Assembly: GCF_008369935.1 (NCBI RefSeq)
Contig: NZ_VTUZ01000035.1
Location: 47,296-111,295 of the forward strand
DNA: 64,000 bases
Source: Paraburkholderia panacisoli
GTDB taxonomy: Bacteria > Pseudomonadota > Gammaproteobacteria > Burkholderiales > Burkholderiaceae
Reading direction: 5' to 3'
Under the pieces are notes generated by a model. That model did not search any database. It had not been told where the DNA came from and saw nothing but the letters and a program-made list of their open reading frames with translations. The position numbers and the translations under genes were made by a program. Positions 41,868-50,963 of this stretch are shown one piece after another (position 1 is the stretch's first letter; the number at the start of each line of letters is the position of its first letter).

Positions 41868-43064
41868 CTAGAAGAGGTGCCGCAAGCCAGCCGTCACGCC
41901 AAGCTGCGTGGTCTTGAAGGCCGAGCTCAAGGCGTTGATCCCCTGGAATTGCGCGCCGACCATGCCGCCCCGGTACTGGGAGTAGTCGACCTCCAGATAC
42001 GTATCCGTGCGTTTCGACCAGTTATAGTCGGCGAGAAGCTGGAATTGCGTCGCGTTGCCGTCCGCGGACGGGGTCTTGCCGGTCTGGATCGTGCGCCAGA
42101 CATTGGCCGAAAGATGCGTCGCAAGGCCGATTTGCTGGGTCACACCGCCAAAGAACATTTGCCGCACGCTGAAAGTGTTGAACTTCAGTGCGGTCAACGC
42201 GGGCTCCGAGAACGGGCCGTTCGGGAAGTTCCCGACAAAGCCCGCATCCTGCCGATTGACGGCCCAGCCGGCGGACACCGTCGTCGAGTCGAAGGTGTAT
42301 GACCCGCCGGCGGTCCACGATTTGAGGTGCGCCGAGGCGTTCACGGCGTCGCGCGAGTCGAGATAGGCGACAGCCAGGTTCAGCGGCGCCCCGGGCAGAT
42401 ACAGGAGCGACGCGCCAATCTGACTGCCCGCGCCGAAGTGGCCCGCCGTGCCGCCGAACGCATAGGAGACTTCACCGGTCAGGTACTGCCAGCGCGCTGC
42501 GTATTTGACCATGTTGCTCGCCCATACGCCTTGGGCCATCATGACTTCGGGACGGAACTGATAGAACGTGGGCAGCCAGCGGTTCGTCGCGAAGGCGCCG
42601 ACCACAGCGTCGGACAGGGGATTGGTCTGGCGTCCCATCGTCAGTTTGCCGAAGGTGTTCGACTGGAGCCCGACAAAGGCGGTGTTGAAGAACGGATAGG
42701 CCGGGTCGGTCTGCCCAGAATTCGGGAAGAACCGGTTCTCCATGTTAAACACAACCTTGGTGCCGCCCCCTATGTCTTCCGCGCCCTTGATGCCGAAATT
42801 GCTCTCGCTCGCGCCACTCACCATCTGAACCTGAGAGTCGCCTGCCGGATTCGCATGCGTCGTATAGCGGACGCCGGCATCGACCAATCCGTAGAGCGTC
42901 ACTGACGACTGTGCAGCCGCCGAAACGGAATACAGCGCCGCGACCGAGATTGCGCCGGCCAGTGCGTGCTGGCGCAGCCCTGCTGTATGGCCGCGATTTC
43001 TCCTCTCGTTACGGTTACGCCTTCCCGGAACAGCGCTGCACAACAATCTCCCTGCCTTCCTCAT
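41868..43064 (-). CDS. Gram-negative trimeric porin (Burkholderia type)
   Basis: A 398-residue frame for an outer-membrane porin. A signal peptide (LAGAISVAALYSVSAAAQ) leads to SSVTLYGLVDAGV, and the last residue is phenylalanine (GLRHLF). The frame carries an unusually long basic stretch before the signal peptide (MRKAGRLLCSAVPGRRNRN), so the true start may be internal or a non-ATG codon. It probably admits substrates for the neighbouring 2-hydroxyacid pathway. Confidence 0.88.
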   Translation of the reverse strand: MRKAGRLLCSAVPGRRNRNERRNRGHTAGLRQHALAGAISVAALYSVSAAAQSSVTLYGLVDAGVRYTTHANPAGDSQVQMVSGASESNFGIKGAEDIGGGTKVVFNMENRFFPNSGQTDPAYPFFNTAFVGLQSNTFGKLTMGRQTNPLSDAVVGAFATNRWLPTFYQFRPEVMMAQGVWASNMVKYAARWQYLTGEVSYAFGGTAGHFGAGSQIGASLLYLPGAPLNLAVAYLDSRDAVNASAHLKSWTAGGSYTFDSTTVSAGWAVNRQDAGFVGNFPNGPFSEPALTALKFNTFSVRQMFFGGVTQQIGLATHLSANVWRTIQTGKTPSADGNATQFQLLADYNWSKRTDTYLEVDYSQYRGGMVGAQFQGINALSSAFKTTQLGVTAGLRHLF

Positions 43065-43421
43065 GTGAAATCTCCAACCTTATGTTTATATTGGACTACG
43101 AATCATTCAGAATCGAATCTTCGCTCACGCACCTGGACTCGGTGCAAGGTGAGCTTCGCTAGCGCGCGTCGCTCCCACGGACACACCTTGCCCGGGAAGT
43201 CGCGCTCAAACCGTCAGAAAATTTACATTTCTCGACAGGCTTGCGCTGCGGTCCGCGACGCAACGCGCGCACTGGGACGGACTCGGTCGGGATAACCCCG
43301 AAAAGGCAAGAAATCTGGCAGAGTTCGACGCAAGCAGCGCGGTACCCTTCGGGGCCGTCCGGCACACACGTCGAGGCTGGTGTGGCGCAACGGCGACAAC
43401 GCGTTTCAAGGCGCGCACTCT
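43065..43421. other. intergenic stretch holding the porin promoter region
   Basis: About 360 bases between the hydroxyacid dehydrogenase stop and the porin start. The 80 bases nearest the porin are AT-richer and likely carry its promoter. No gene or clear operator was recognised. Confidence 0.4.
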
Positions 43422-44570
43422 TTACGCGCCGTGCGTCGCGAGAATCGCGGGGCCGACCGCAGCAATATCCGTGCATCCGCATAGCGCCATGGTCGTATCG
43501 AGTTCGGCCGCGATGATCTCGAGACTCTTGTGCACGCCGGCTTCTCCCGCTGCCGCGAGGCCATACAGGAACGCCCGGCCGATCATCGTGCCGCGTGCGC
43601 CCAACGCCACGGCCTTCAGTACGTCCTGGCCGGTCCTGACGCCGCTGTCGAGCCACACCTCGACGCGCTCGCCCACGGCGTCCACGATGGCGGGCAACGC
43701 CTGAACGGAAGAAACCGCGCCGTCCAGCTGGCGCCCGCCGTGATTCGACACGACGATGACATCGGCCCCGGCTTCGACGGCACGCCGCGCATCGCGCGTA
43801 TCGAGAATCCCCTTCACGATCAGCTTCCCCTTCCAGAGCTTGCGGATCCATTCGATGTCCGCCCAGGTCATGGTCGGGTCGAACTGGTCTTTCACCCAGG
43901 AGGCCAGTGAAGACATGTCGTCGACACCCTTGACATGGCCGACGATGTTGCCGAAATGACGGCGCTTCGCCCGCACCATGCCCCACGACCAGGCAGGTCG
44001 CGCCGCCATGTTCAGGAGATTGGCGAGCGTGATGCGCGGCGGCGTGGAAAGGCCGTTCCTGACGTCCTTGTGGCGCTGGCCGCCGACCTGCAGATCCATC
44101 GTGACGACGAGCGCGGTGCAGCCCGCGCCAGCGGCGCGCTGAATCAGGCGCTCGATGAACGCCCGGTCGCGCATGACATAGAGCTGGAACCAGAATGGCG
44201 CGGCAACACTCTGCGCGACGTCTTCGATCGAGCAGATGCTCATGGTCGACAGCGTGAACGGCACGCCAAAGCGCTGCGCGGCGCGCGCCGCGAGGATTTC
44301 GCCGTTCCCTCTGATCATCCCGGCAAGCCCGGTCGGCGCGAGCGCGACCGGCATCGCGACCTGGCGGCCGGCCATCACGGTCTCGAGTTTCCTTGCGTCG
44401 ATGCTGACGCCGACACGCTGGCGCAAGCGGACTTGTTGTAAATCGGCCTCGTTGGCGCGATAAGTCGACTCCGTGTACGAGCCGGAGTCCACGTAGTCGT
44501 AGAACATACGCGGAATGCGCCGCTCAGCCACGGCGCGAAGATCTTCGATGCATGCGATCGGGTTGGACAT
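43422..44570 (-). CDS. FMN-dependent L-2-hydroxyacid dehydrogenase (lactate/mandelate type)
   Basis: A 382-residue TIM-barrel flavoprotein of the L-lactate dehydrogenase (LldD), mandelate dehydrogenase (MdlB) and glycolate oxidase family. The catalytic histidine motif SNHGGRQLDG, the N-terminal MFYDYVDSGSYTE and the FMN segment FWFQLYVMRDRAF are present. GGAGTGAGACAA before the ATG at 44570 fixes the start. The LysR gene lies 31 bases upstream in the same direction. It oxidises an L-2-hydroxy acid to a 2-oxo acid. Confidence 0.9.
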   Translation of the reverse strand: MSNPIACIEDLRAVAERRIPRMFYDYVDSGSYTESTYRANEADLQQVRLRQRVGVSIDARKLETVMAGRQVAMPVALAPTGLAGMIRGNGEILAARAAQRFGVPFTLSTMSICSIEDVAQSVAAPFWFQLYVMRDRAFIERLIQRAAGAGCTALVVTMDLQVGGQRHKDVRNGLSTPPRITLANLLNMAARPAWSWGMVRAKRRHFGNIVGHVKGVDDMSSLASWVKDQFDPTMTWADIEWIRKLWKGKLIVKGILDTRDARRAVEAGADVIVVSNHGGRQLDGAVSSVQALPAIVDAVGERVEVWLDSGVRTGQDVLKAVALGARGTMIGRAFLYGLAAAGEAGVHKSLEIIAAELDTTMALCGCTDIAAVGPAILATHGA

Positions 44571-44600
44571 TTGTCTCACTCCAGTTGAATCGGAGTGATG

Positions 44601-45551
44601 CTACTTGCCCGCCTCGCTCGCACCCGCGACATTTTTTCCGGAGCGCCCCGAAAGATATTCCGAGGCCTGCGCGCTCGCCCGCGCGCAAATGCCAACCAGC
44701 CAGTCCGCGAACTCGCCCGCGGCCCCGTACGATGAGTGAGGCATCAGATAGTACGGCGGCACGGGGCACGTGATCTCGGGAAAGAGGGGCACGAGTGAGC
44801 CCGCCGCCAACCAGGGAAGCGCCAGCGTCGGCCTCCCAAGCGCAATGCCCTGGCCGCTCACCGCAGCTTCGAGCAACAAGCCCAGATCCATCAGCCTTGG
44901 GCCACTCTCCGGTTCCGCCCAGTCGAGACCTGCCGCGTGAAGCCATGGCGTCCAGGGTTCCAGCGAGGTTCGCAGCAGAGGCGCCGACGCCATATCCGGC
45001 GGCTTGCGCAGCGGCCCGATCGAGCTCAGGAGCGTTGGCGCGATCAGCGGTGTCGCGCAATCGCACATCAAGATCGTGCAGCCCGCTTCGACGGGGTCGC
45101 CGCCGCGAATCCACAAATCGGTATCGCCGGGCGGGCTGTCCGGATAGGGCGTACTCAGGACGAGTTCCAGGTCCATTGACGCGTACCGCCCCGTGAACTC
45201 CTGGAGCTTCGGGGCGACGATCTGGCGTGCGAAGGTAGGCGGCGCGCACACGCGCAGGCGCTCTTTGCGCTTGTCATCGGGCTGATGCAACGGCACCGCC
45301 GCCAGCAGCCGCAAAGGTCCAACCACTTGTTGAAGATATTCTCGCCCGATGTCGGTCAGCACCAGCGTTCTGCCGCTTCTGTCCAGCAGTTGCACGCCAA
45401 GCAACTGCTCGACCGCGGCGACGCGCTTGGCGGCCGCACTGCCAGTCACGCAAAGCATCTCGGCCGCGCGCTCGAACGTGCCATAACGGGCGGCGGCCTC
45501 GAATGCCAGAAGCCCATCGAGAGAGGGAACGCGAAGTCGGGCGAGGTTCAT
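44601..45551 (-). CDS. LysR-type transcriptional regulator
   Basis: A 316-residue LysR regulator with helix-turn-helix TFERAAEMLCVTGSAAAKRV; the opening VPSLDGLLAFEAAARYG is that of the GcvA-like branch. The start at 45551 (MNLARLRVPSL) is preferred to 45578. It is divergent from the large FAD/Fe-S dehydrogenase and directly upstream of the FMN dehydrogenase, so it is placed to control both. Confidence 0.88.
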   Translation of the reverse strand: MNLARLRVPSLDGLLAFEAAARYGTFERAAEMLCVTGSAAAKRVAAVEQLLGVQLLDRSGRTLVLTDIGREYLQQVVGPLRLLAAVPLHQPDDKRKERLRVCAPPTFARQIVAPKLQEFTGRYASMDLELVLSTPYPDSPPGDTDLWIRGGDPVEAGCTILMCDCATPLIAPTLLSSIGPLRKPPDMASAPLLRTSLEPWTPWLHAAGLDWAEPESGPRLMDLGLLLEAAVSGQGIALGRPTLALPWLAAGSLVPLFPEITCPVPPYYLMPHSSYGAAGEFADWLVGICARASAQASEYLSGRSGKNVAGASEAGK

Positions 45552-45721
45552 ATCCGAGGATCCAGCGGAACGATCCATAAGATTATCGACGCAAAGCGAA
45601 ACGGCAGGAACGGCAACGCGTCAGCAGAAAAACCCCGAACTGTTGGATTTCTTGCAGTCTGGCTGTTGACGTCAGGGTAACTTCCTCGACTTGCTCTCCC
45701 ATTGTATGCGGCAGGCTCGAC

Positions 45722-48655
45722 ATGAAAAAGCTGTTCTCCCCAGACCCAACCCGTATTGGCCGCCCCAAAGGTCCGCCTACCGATGACGCCCTGCCCGAGG
45801 CGCTACTCGATGGCACGCCGGCCCCGTTGAAGTCCGCGCTGGAGAATCTGCTGGGAAACGGGCGCGTGCTCCATCGCGTGGTCGACCTCGTTCGCTACGC
45901 GTCGGACGCAAGTCCCTACCGGCTCATCCCCCAGGTGGTGATCGAAGCGCACGATGCCAACGACGTCGCGAAGGTGCTGAAGTTCTGCAGCGAAGCGGGG
46001 CGCCACGCGACCTTCCGGGCTGCCGGCACGAGCCTCAACGGACAAGCCCAGTCAGATGACATTCTGATCGACGTTCGCAAGCATTTCGCCGGTATCGTGT
46101 CGATTGCGAAAGACGGCACGCAGCTCAAGGCGCGTGCGGGTACCATCCTTGCCCACGCGAACGTCCACCTCTCATGCCACGGACGCAAGCTCGGCCCCGA
46201 TCCCGCCAGCGCCAATGTCTGCACGCTGGGCGGCGTCGTGAGCAACAATGCGGGCGGCATGCGCTGTCGCGTCAGTCAGGATGCCTATCACACGGTCAGC
46301 GCGATGAGCTTCGTGCTCGCCTCCGGCACGAAGATCGACACGGCAAGCGCCGACGCCGAACAGCAATTCGCCGCGCAGGAGCCCGCGCTCGCCGCCGGCC
46401 TGATGACCCTCAAAGCCGAGATCATGGCCGACCAGGCGTTCGTCGAACGAATCCGCCAGAAGTACGCTATTCGCAACACGCACGGATTCAGGCTCGACGC
46501 CTTCCTCGATGGCGATACGCCGCTTGAGATCTTCCGACGCCTGCTGATCGGCTCGGAAGGGACGCTGGGATTCGTCTCCGACGTGACCTTCGAGACCGTT
46601 CCGAGCGCGCCCGTCACAAGCGTAGCCTGGCTCGCGTTCCCGTCGATCGATGCCGCCATCGCCTTGGTGCCGGAACTCGTGGAACGCGGGGCGCAGGCCG
46701 TCGAGTTGATGGTCGCTCCCGCCTTGCGCGCCGCCGCCGAGGCCTTTCCCGGCACGCCGGATTATTGGCGGACGCTCGACCCCGAAGCCGCGGCGCTGCT
46801 GGTGGAAATAGGCGCCCAGGACACCGCGGCGCTGACGGCCAGAGCAGCGAATATCATCGAATTGGCCTCGAAAGCGAACCTGATTGCGGACCCGATCCTG
46901 ACGAACAGCGCGGAGGCGATCGAGCTTGCCTGGTTCGTGCGCGAAGGATTGCTCGGCCTCGTCGGCAAGCAGCGCCCCGTCGGATCGATGCTGATCGTAG
47001 AAGATGTCTGTTTTCCGCCGGCGCGACTCGCGCATGCCGCGCGCGACCTTCAGGCGCTGCTGCGGCGGCACGGTTTCATTCCCGGCGTGGCAGGTCATGC
47101 GGCGCACGGCAATCTGCACTTCACGCTGACCGCAAAGCTCGACGAAGAAGAAGGACGGGCGCGATACTCGAGGTTCATGGAGGAACTGGTCCAACTCGTC
47201 GTCAAGCAATACGACGGTTCGCTGAAGGCTGAACACGGAACCGGGCTCAACATGGCGCCGTTTCTCGAGCAGGAATGGGGCGAGCGCGCGACCGCGATGA
47301 TGTGGCGGGTCAAGCTGCTGGCCGACCCGCATGGTGTGCTCGCGCCCAACGTCATCCTCACACGGGACAAGCAGATCCATCTGAAGGGCCTGAAGACCCA
47401 GCCCGGCATCGAGAGCACGGCCAACGCGAGCTTGTGTATCGAATGCGGCTTTTGCGAGTCGGTCTGCCCAAGCCGCAACGTCACGATGACGCCGAGGCAA
47501 CGTATCGTTGTACGAAGGGAAATGGCGCGCCAGCCGGAGGGGTCGGCGTTGCTTCAACGCCTTCAGGAACAGTACCAGTACGACGCGATTCAAACGTGCG
47601 CGGGAGACGGCACCTGCGCGCTCCCCTGTCCGATTGAAATCAATACGGGCGAACTGATGCGCGAGTTCCGTCACGCGACGCAAACCCGCAGGTCGGAAGG
47701 CGCCGCACGCTTCGTCGCGCAGCACTGGGATGGCGTCGAACGGGCGAGCAAAGTCGCCCTGCGAGGCGCCCGCTACATGGGCGAAGCGCTTGGCTGGAAG
47801 ACCGTGCGAGCCGTGGCCGACACGGCCCGCCGGGTGGCCAGCAACGACATCGTGCCGACCGTGCCCGGCCCGCTGCCGAAACCGGCCCGCGCCCTGCCGG
47901 CCACGCGTCGCGACAACGCGGACGCCGTCTACTTCACCGCGTGCGTCAACCGGATGTTTGGCCGTGATCCCGATGCGCCCGACGACGCCCTCTCGATCCA
48001 GCAGGCGCTCATCGCCGTATCGAAGCGTGCGAGCAAGAAGCTTTGGATTCCCGAAGACATTGCCGGCACCTGCTGCGCCACGCCCTTCAGCTCGAAGGGC
48101 TTCTCGTCGGCCCGACAGCTCATGGCCGAGACGGTTCTCGAGCGCCTCTGGCGGTGGAGCGACGAGGGACGACTGCCGGTCGTGGTCGATGCTGCGTCCT
48201 GCACGCACGGCCTCGTCGGCGGGCTGGACGACGCGCTGCCGCCGGCGTTGCTCGCTCGCCGGCAACGGCTCGACATCATCGATTCGATTACCTGGTGCGC
48301 GAATCTCCTGCCCGATCTGAAGGTCGTTGCGCCGCTCGGAAAGATAGTGATTCACCCGACCTGCGCGATGTCGCATCTCAAGCTCACGCGGGATCTCAAG
48401 CGCATCGCGGAGCATATGTCTGCGCAAGTCGAAATCCCCGTTGGCGCGACGTGTTGCGGAACGGCTGGCGATCGCGGCCTGCTCCACCCGGAGCTGGTGA
48501 TCTCGGCGACGCGCGATCAGAAGGCCTATCTCGAGAATGTGCACGCAGACGCGTACGTTTGCGCGAACCGCACGTGTGAAATGGGATTGAGGCACGCCAT
48601 GGGCCGCCCCTACGAGTCTTTCGTTTTCAGCCTTGAAGCGGCCACGCGATCATGA
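45722..48655 (+). CDS. FAD/Fe-S D-2-hydroxyacid dehydrogenase (D-lactate dehydrogenase type, fused)
   Basis: A 977-residue fused enzyme. The N-terminal FAD domain (FRAAGTSLNGQAQSDDIL, DPASANVCTLGGVVSNNAGG) is followed by the FAD-oxidase C-terminal domain (GVAGHAAHGNLHFTL). Next come two cysteine clusters for 4Fe-4S centres (CIECGFCESVCP near residue 572, CAGDGTCALPCP), and then two CCG repeats (AGTCCATPFSS, GATCCGTAGD). This is the architecture of membrane-associated D-lactate dehydrogenases that pass electrons to quinone. It is divergent from a LysR gene and overlaps a second one by four bases. D-lactate or another D-2-hydroxy acid is the likely substrate. Confidence 0.9.
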   Translation: MKKLFSPDPTRIGRPKGPPTDDALPEALLDGTPAPLKSALENLLGNGRVLHRVVDLVRYASDASPYRLIPQVVIEAHDANDVAKVLKFCSEAGRHATFRAAGTSLNGQAQSDDILIDVRKHFAGIVSIAKDGTQLKARAGTILAHANVHLSCHGRKLGPDPASANVCTLGGVVSNNAGGMRCRVSQDAYHTVSAMSFVLASGTKIDTASADAEQQFAAQEPALAAGLMTLKAEIMADQAFVERIRQKYAIRNTHGFRLDAFLDGDTPLEIFRRLLIGSEGTLGFVSDVTFETVPSAPVTSVAWLAFPSIDAAIALVPELVERGAQAVELMVAPALRAAAEAFPGTPDYWRTLDPEAAALLVEIGAQDTAALTARAANIIELASKANLIADPILTNSAEAIELAWFVREGLLGLVGKQRPVGSMLIVEDVCFPPARLAHAARDLQALLRRHGFIPGVAGHAAHGNLHFTLTAKLDEEEGRARYSRFMEELVQLVVKQYDGSLKAEHGTGLNMAPFLEQEWGERATAMMWRVKLLADPHGVLAPNVILTRDKQIHLKGLKTQPGIESTANASLCIECGFCESVCPSRNVTMTPRQRIVVRREMARQPEGSALLQRLQEQYQYDAIQTCAGDGTCALPCPIEINTGELMREFRHATQTRRSEGAARFVAQHWDGVERASKVALRGARYMGEALGWKTVRAVADTARRVASNDIVPTVPGPLPKPARALPATRRDNADAVYFTACVNRMFGRDPDAPDDALSIQQALIAVSKRASKKLWIPEDIAGTCCATPFSSKGFSSARQLMAETVLERLWRWSDEGRLPVVVDAASCTHGLVGGLDDALPPALLARRQRLDIIDSITWCANLLPDLKVVAPLGKIVIHPTCAMSHLKLTRDLKRIAEHMSAQVEIPVGATCCGTAGDRGLLHPELVISATRDQKAYLENVHADAYVCANRTCEMGLRHAMGRPYESFVFSLEAATRS

Positions 48656-49530
48656 GCGCGGGATCCCGGCACTCTGGCCGCCTGCTCGACCTCGATGCCG
48701 TTCAGGCCTTCGTGCTGGTCGCCGATCTCAGCAGCTTCACGCGCGCGGCCGAAGTGCAGGACACGACTCAGTCGGCGATCAGCCTGAAAATCAAGCGGCT
48801 CGAAGAACGGCTCGACCGGCGTCTGCTCGAACGAACGCCGCGCCACATCCAGCTGCTGCCCGAAGGCGTCGCTTTTCTCTCGGCCGCGCGCGACCTGCTG
48901 AGCGCCCACGACCGTGCGGTGGCGACCGATGTCCGCGAGCAGCGCAGTCTGCGCCTTGGCATCATCGATCACACCACCGCCGACGACCTGATTCCGCTGC
49001 TCGCGCGCGTCTCGAGTTACGACCCCACGTTGCGCGTCGAACTCAGGATTGGCGCTTCCAGCCAGATGATCGAGGCATACGACGCCGGCGAACTCGATGC
49101 GGCCTTCGCCAGGCACGACCCCGCGCGGCGCGATGCGCAGCGTCTTTTCGTCGAGCGGTGCGGATGGTTCGCGGCGCCGCAGTGGACCCGCCATCTAAAC
49201 GAACCGCTGCGCGTTGCTTCGTTGTCGGCGCCCTGCGGCGTACGGGCCAACTCACTCAAGGCGCTGGACGAAGCGGGCATCAAATGGACCGAAGTCTTCG
49301 TGGGCGGTGGAATCGGGACAGTCGGCGCGGCCGTCATGGCGGGCCTTGCCGTCGCGCCAATGACCCGCCACGGCATTCCGGCGCGAGCGGTGGAGGTGGG
49401 AAGCCGCTTTGGACTGCCAGTGCTCGCGCCGATCGAGATTGCCGTGTATACGCGGGTGCGGGACGCGTCGATGAAGGAAGCCATCCGACTCTTCGGTGCG
49501 GCTCTGAGCAGCGCGCATGCCGCGTTCTGA
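48652..49530 (+). CDS. LysR-type transcriptional regulator
   Basis: A 292-residue LysR regulator with helix-turn-helix SFTRAAEVQDTTQSAISLKI and an effector domain. Its ATG overlaps the stop of the dehydrogenase gene (ATGA), so it is co-transcribed with it. The cluster thus has two LysR genes within 4 kb on either side of the D-hydroxyacid dehydrogenase. Confidence 0.9.
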   Translation: MSAGSRHSGRLLDLDAVQAFVLVADLSSFTRAAEVQDTTQSAISLKIKRLEERLDRRLLERTPRHIQLLPEGVAFLSAARDLLSAHDRAVATDVREQRSLRLGIIDHTTADDLIPLLARVSSYDPTLRVELRIGASSQMIEAYDAGELDAAFARHDPARRDAQRLFVERCGWFAAPQWTRHLNEPLRVASLSAPCGVRANSLKALDEAGIKWTEVFVGGGIGTVGAAVMAGLAVAPMTRHGIPARAVEVGSRFGLPVLAPIEIAVYTRVRDASMKEAIRLFGAALSSAHAAF

Positions 49531-49792
49531 CGGAAGCCGGACGTGAAAGACGTGACTGGAAACCGCGCTATCAAGACAATCCTTCTCATCCGCGACACTC
49601 TTATGGATTCCTACGCGTACAGTGTCATCGCCGCACTTCCCGTCACGTCAACGCCACCAGAGTTCAGGGTGCAGGGATAAAGCGTTGCCTGGTTCGGCAT
49701 CGGAACACCAGATTGCGCCGAATCGACGGGGCGCACGACGTGCGGCAAAGTCGAGGCGGCAACGCCGCAACCCTGGAAGAGAAAACGCCCCC

Positions 49793-50713
49793 TCATCGGT
49801 GCTGCACTTTCCGCGTCGCCATATACGTGTCAAACAGGCCTGCATGCAGCCGGCTGAGTTCCTGGCGCAGGTTCACCAGTTCGCGCTGTTCACCTTCATG
49901 CTCCCGGCGCAGGATCTTGCCCAGCAGCGCCATCGCCCGCGACCCCGCCTGGTCGCGCTGCACGCGCGCCTCGCCCAGCCGGCCCGCCAGTGCGGGCTTG
50001 ACCACCAACAGCCACGCCGGAAACCACGCGTAATCGTCCGTCTCGCCCGCGCCCGGAAACTCTGCATCGAAGCGCCGGCGTAACGCGTCAAGCGAAGCGT
50101 CGCTGAGCATCGGCAGTAATGCCGCGAACCGCGGAGGTGCCAGCCACGCCAGTTCCGCGAGCAGCGGCCATGCGGCCTCCAGTCCACCTGTCCGGTAGCG
50201 CGACTCGGTCATCCACGCGAGTGGCGCCGGGATGCGCCACCACGATTCAATGCTCCCGATCGCGTCACTCGCGGCCGCCCAGTCGCCCGCCAGCAGCCAC
50301 AGCGGTGCAGAATGGCTGTCGGCATCGGCACGGAGAAAGGCCAGGGTCGCGGCCCGGTCGGCGAGCGCTCGCCAGCAGGGTGCGAGCCATGCATGACCGG
50401 TCTGCGCGGGCAGCACCCGCCGGGCGGCGGGCACCACCTCGTCCTCCAGGTGACGGCGGGCGATGGCGAGCGCCGCGTGATCCGCAAAGGGCGACGTCGA
50501 TCCGCGCTCAAGTCCGCGTTCGAGTTCGCACACCAGCACGCTCATCGCGGGCAGCGCGCCATCGTCCGGGTATCCGGCAGCCAGCCGTTCCAGTGCGGTG
50601 CGAGCGGACACCGCATCGCGCTTCTGCAGTTGCTCCAGCACGTCGTTGCGCAACATCACGTCGCGGCTGTCGGCGAAGATATCCAGTTGCTTCACGGTCC
50701 GCTGCATGGTCAT
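49793..50713 (-). CDS. uncharacterised 306-residue protein of the recombinase module
   Basis: I do not recognise a family. The protein is alanine- and leucine-rich and predicted helical, with repeat-like helices that resemble TPR-type scaffolds (RRHLEDEVVPAARRVL, LAPCWRALADRAATLAFL). It starts MTMQRTVKQLDIFADSRDVM and ends in a basic stretch. It follows the 79-residue gene by five bases on the same strand and is probably co-transcribed with the KfrA-like gene. Confidence 0.65.
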   Translation of the reverse strand: MTMQRTVKQLDIFADSRDVMLRNDVLEQLQKRDAVSARTALERLAAGYPDDGALPAMSVLVCELERGLERGSTSPFADHAALAIARRHLEDEVVPAARRVLPAQTGHAWLAPCWRALADRAATLAFLRADADSHSAPLWLLAGDWAAASDAIGSIESWWRIPAPLAWMTESRYRTGGLEAAWPLLAELAWLAPPRFAALLPMLSDASLDALRRRFDAEFPGAGETDDYAWFPAWLLVVKPALAGRLGEARVQRDQAGSRAMALLGKILRREHEGEQRELVNLRQELSRLHAGLFDTYMATRKVQHR

Positions 50714-50718
50714 CGCGC

Positions 50719-50958
50719 TCAGAAAAGTTGCCTTTCAGGACGGGCCAGATTAGCCCACTTCACCGTGCTACGGAAGGTGCGACCGTCGTCGTCGACTGAC
50801 TCGATGATCACGCGCTGGCCGCTCGCTTCGGCGATCACGCGCACAGTGCGCTCGCCGTAGCGCATCAGCGCGCCGATCGGCGGACAGGCCGGGGCCTGAC
50901 GACGGGTCCGCCTGGTTCGTCCTTTCCCCTCTTTCGGCGGGCGGCGGCTGCCTGCCAT
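50719..50958 (-). CDS. small basic protein of the recombinase module (79 residues)
   Basis: A 79-residue protein with a strongly basic N-terminal third (PPKEGKGRTRRTRRQ) and a C-terminal part that looks like a small beta domain (ALMRYGERTVRVIAEAS, then VIIESVDDDGRTFRS). It lies five bases after the KfrA-like gene and five before the 306-residue gene. A nucleic-acid-binding role is suggested only by charge. Confidence 0.6.
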   Translation of the reverse strand: MAGSRRPPKEGKGRTRRTRRQAPACPPIGALMRYGERTVRVIAEASGQRVIIESVDDDGRTFRSTVKWANLARPERQLF

Positions 50959-50963
50959 GCTGA

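Noticed and set aside
46172..48595. Very long antisense open frame opposite the FAD/Fe-S dehydrogenase
   Set aside because: It is a GC-rich shadow of the sense gene; the translation is Arg-rich with no family resemblance.
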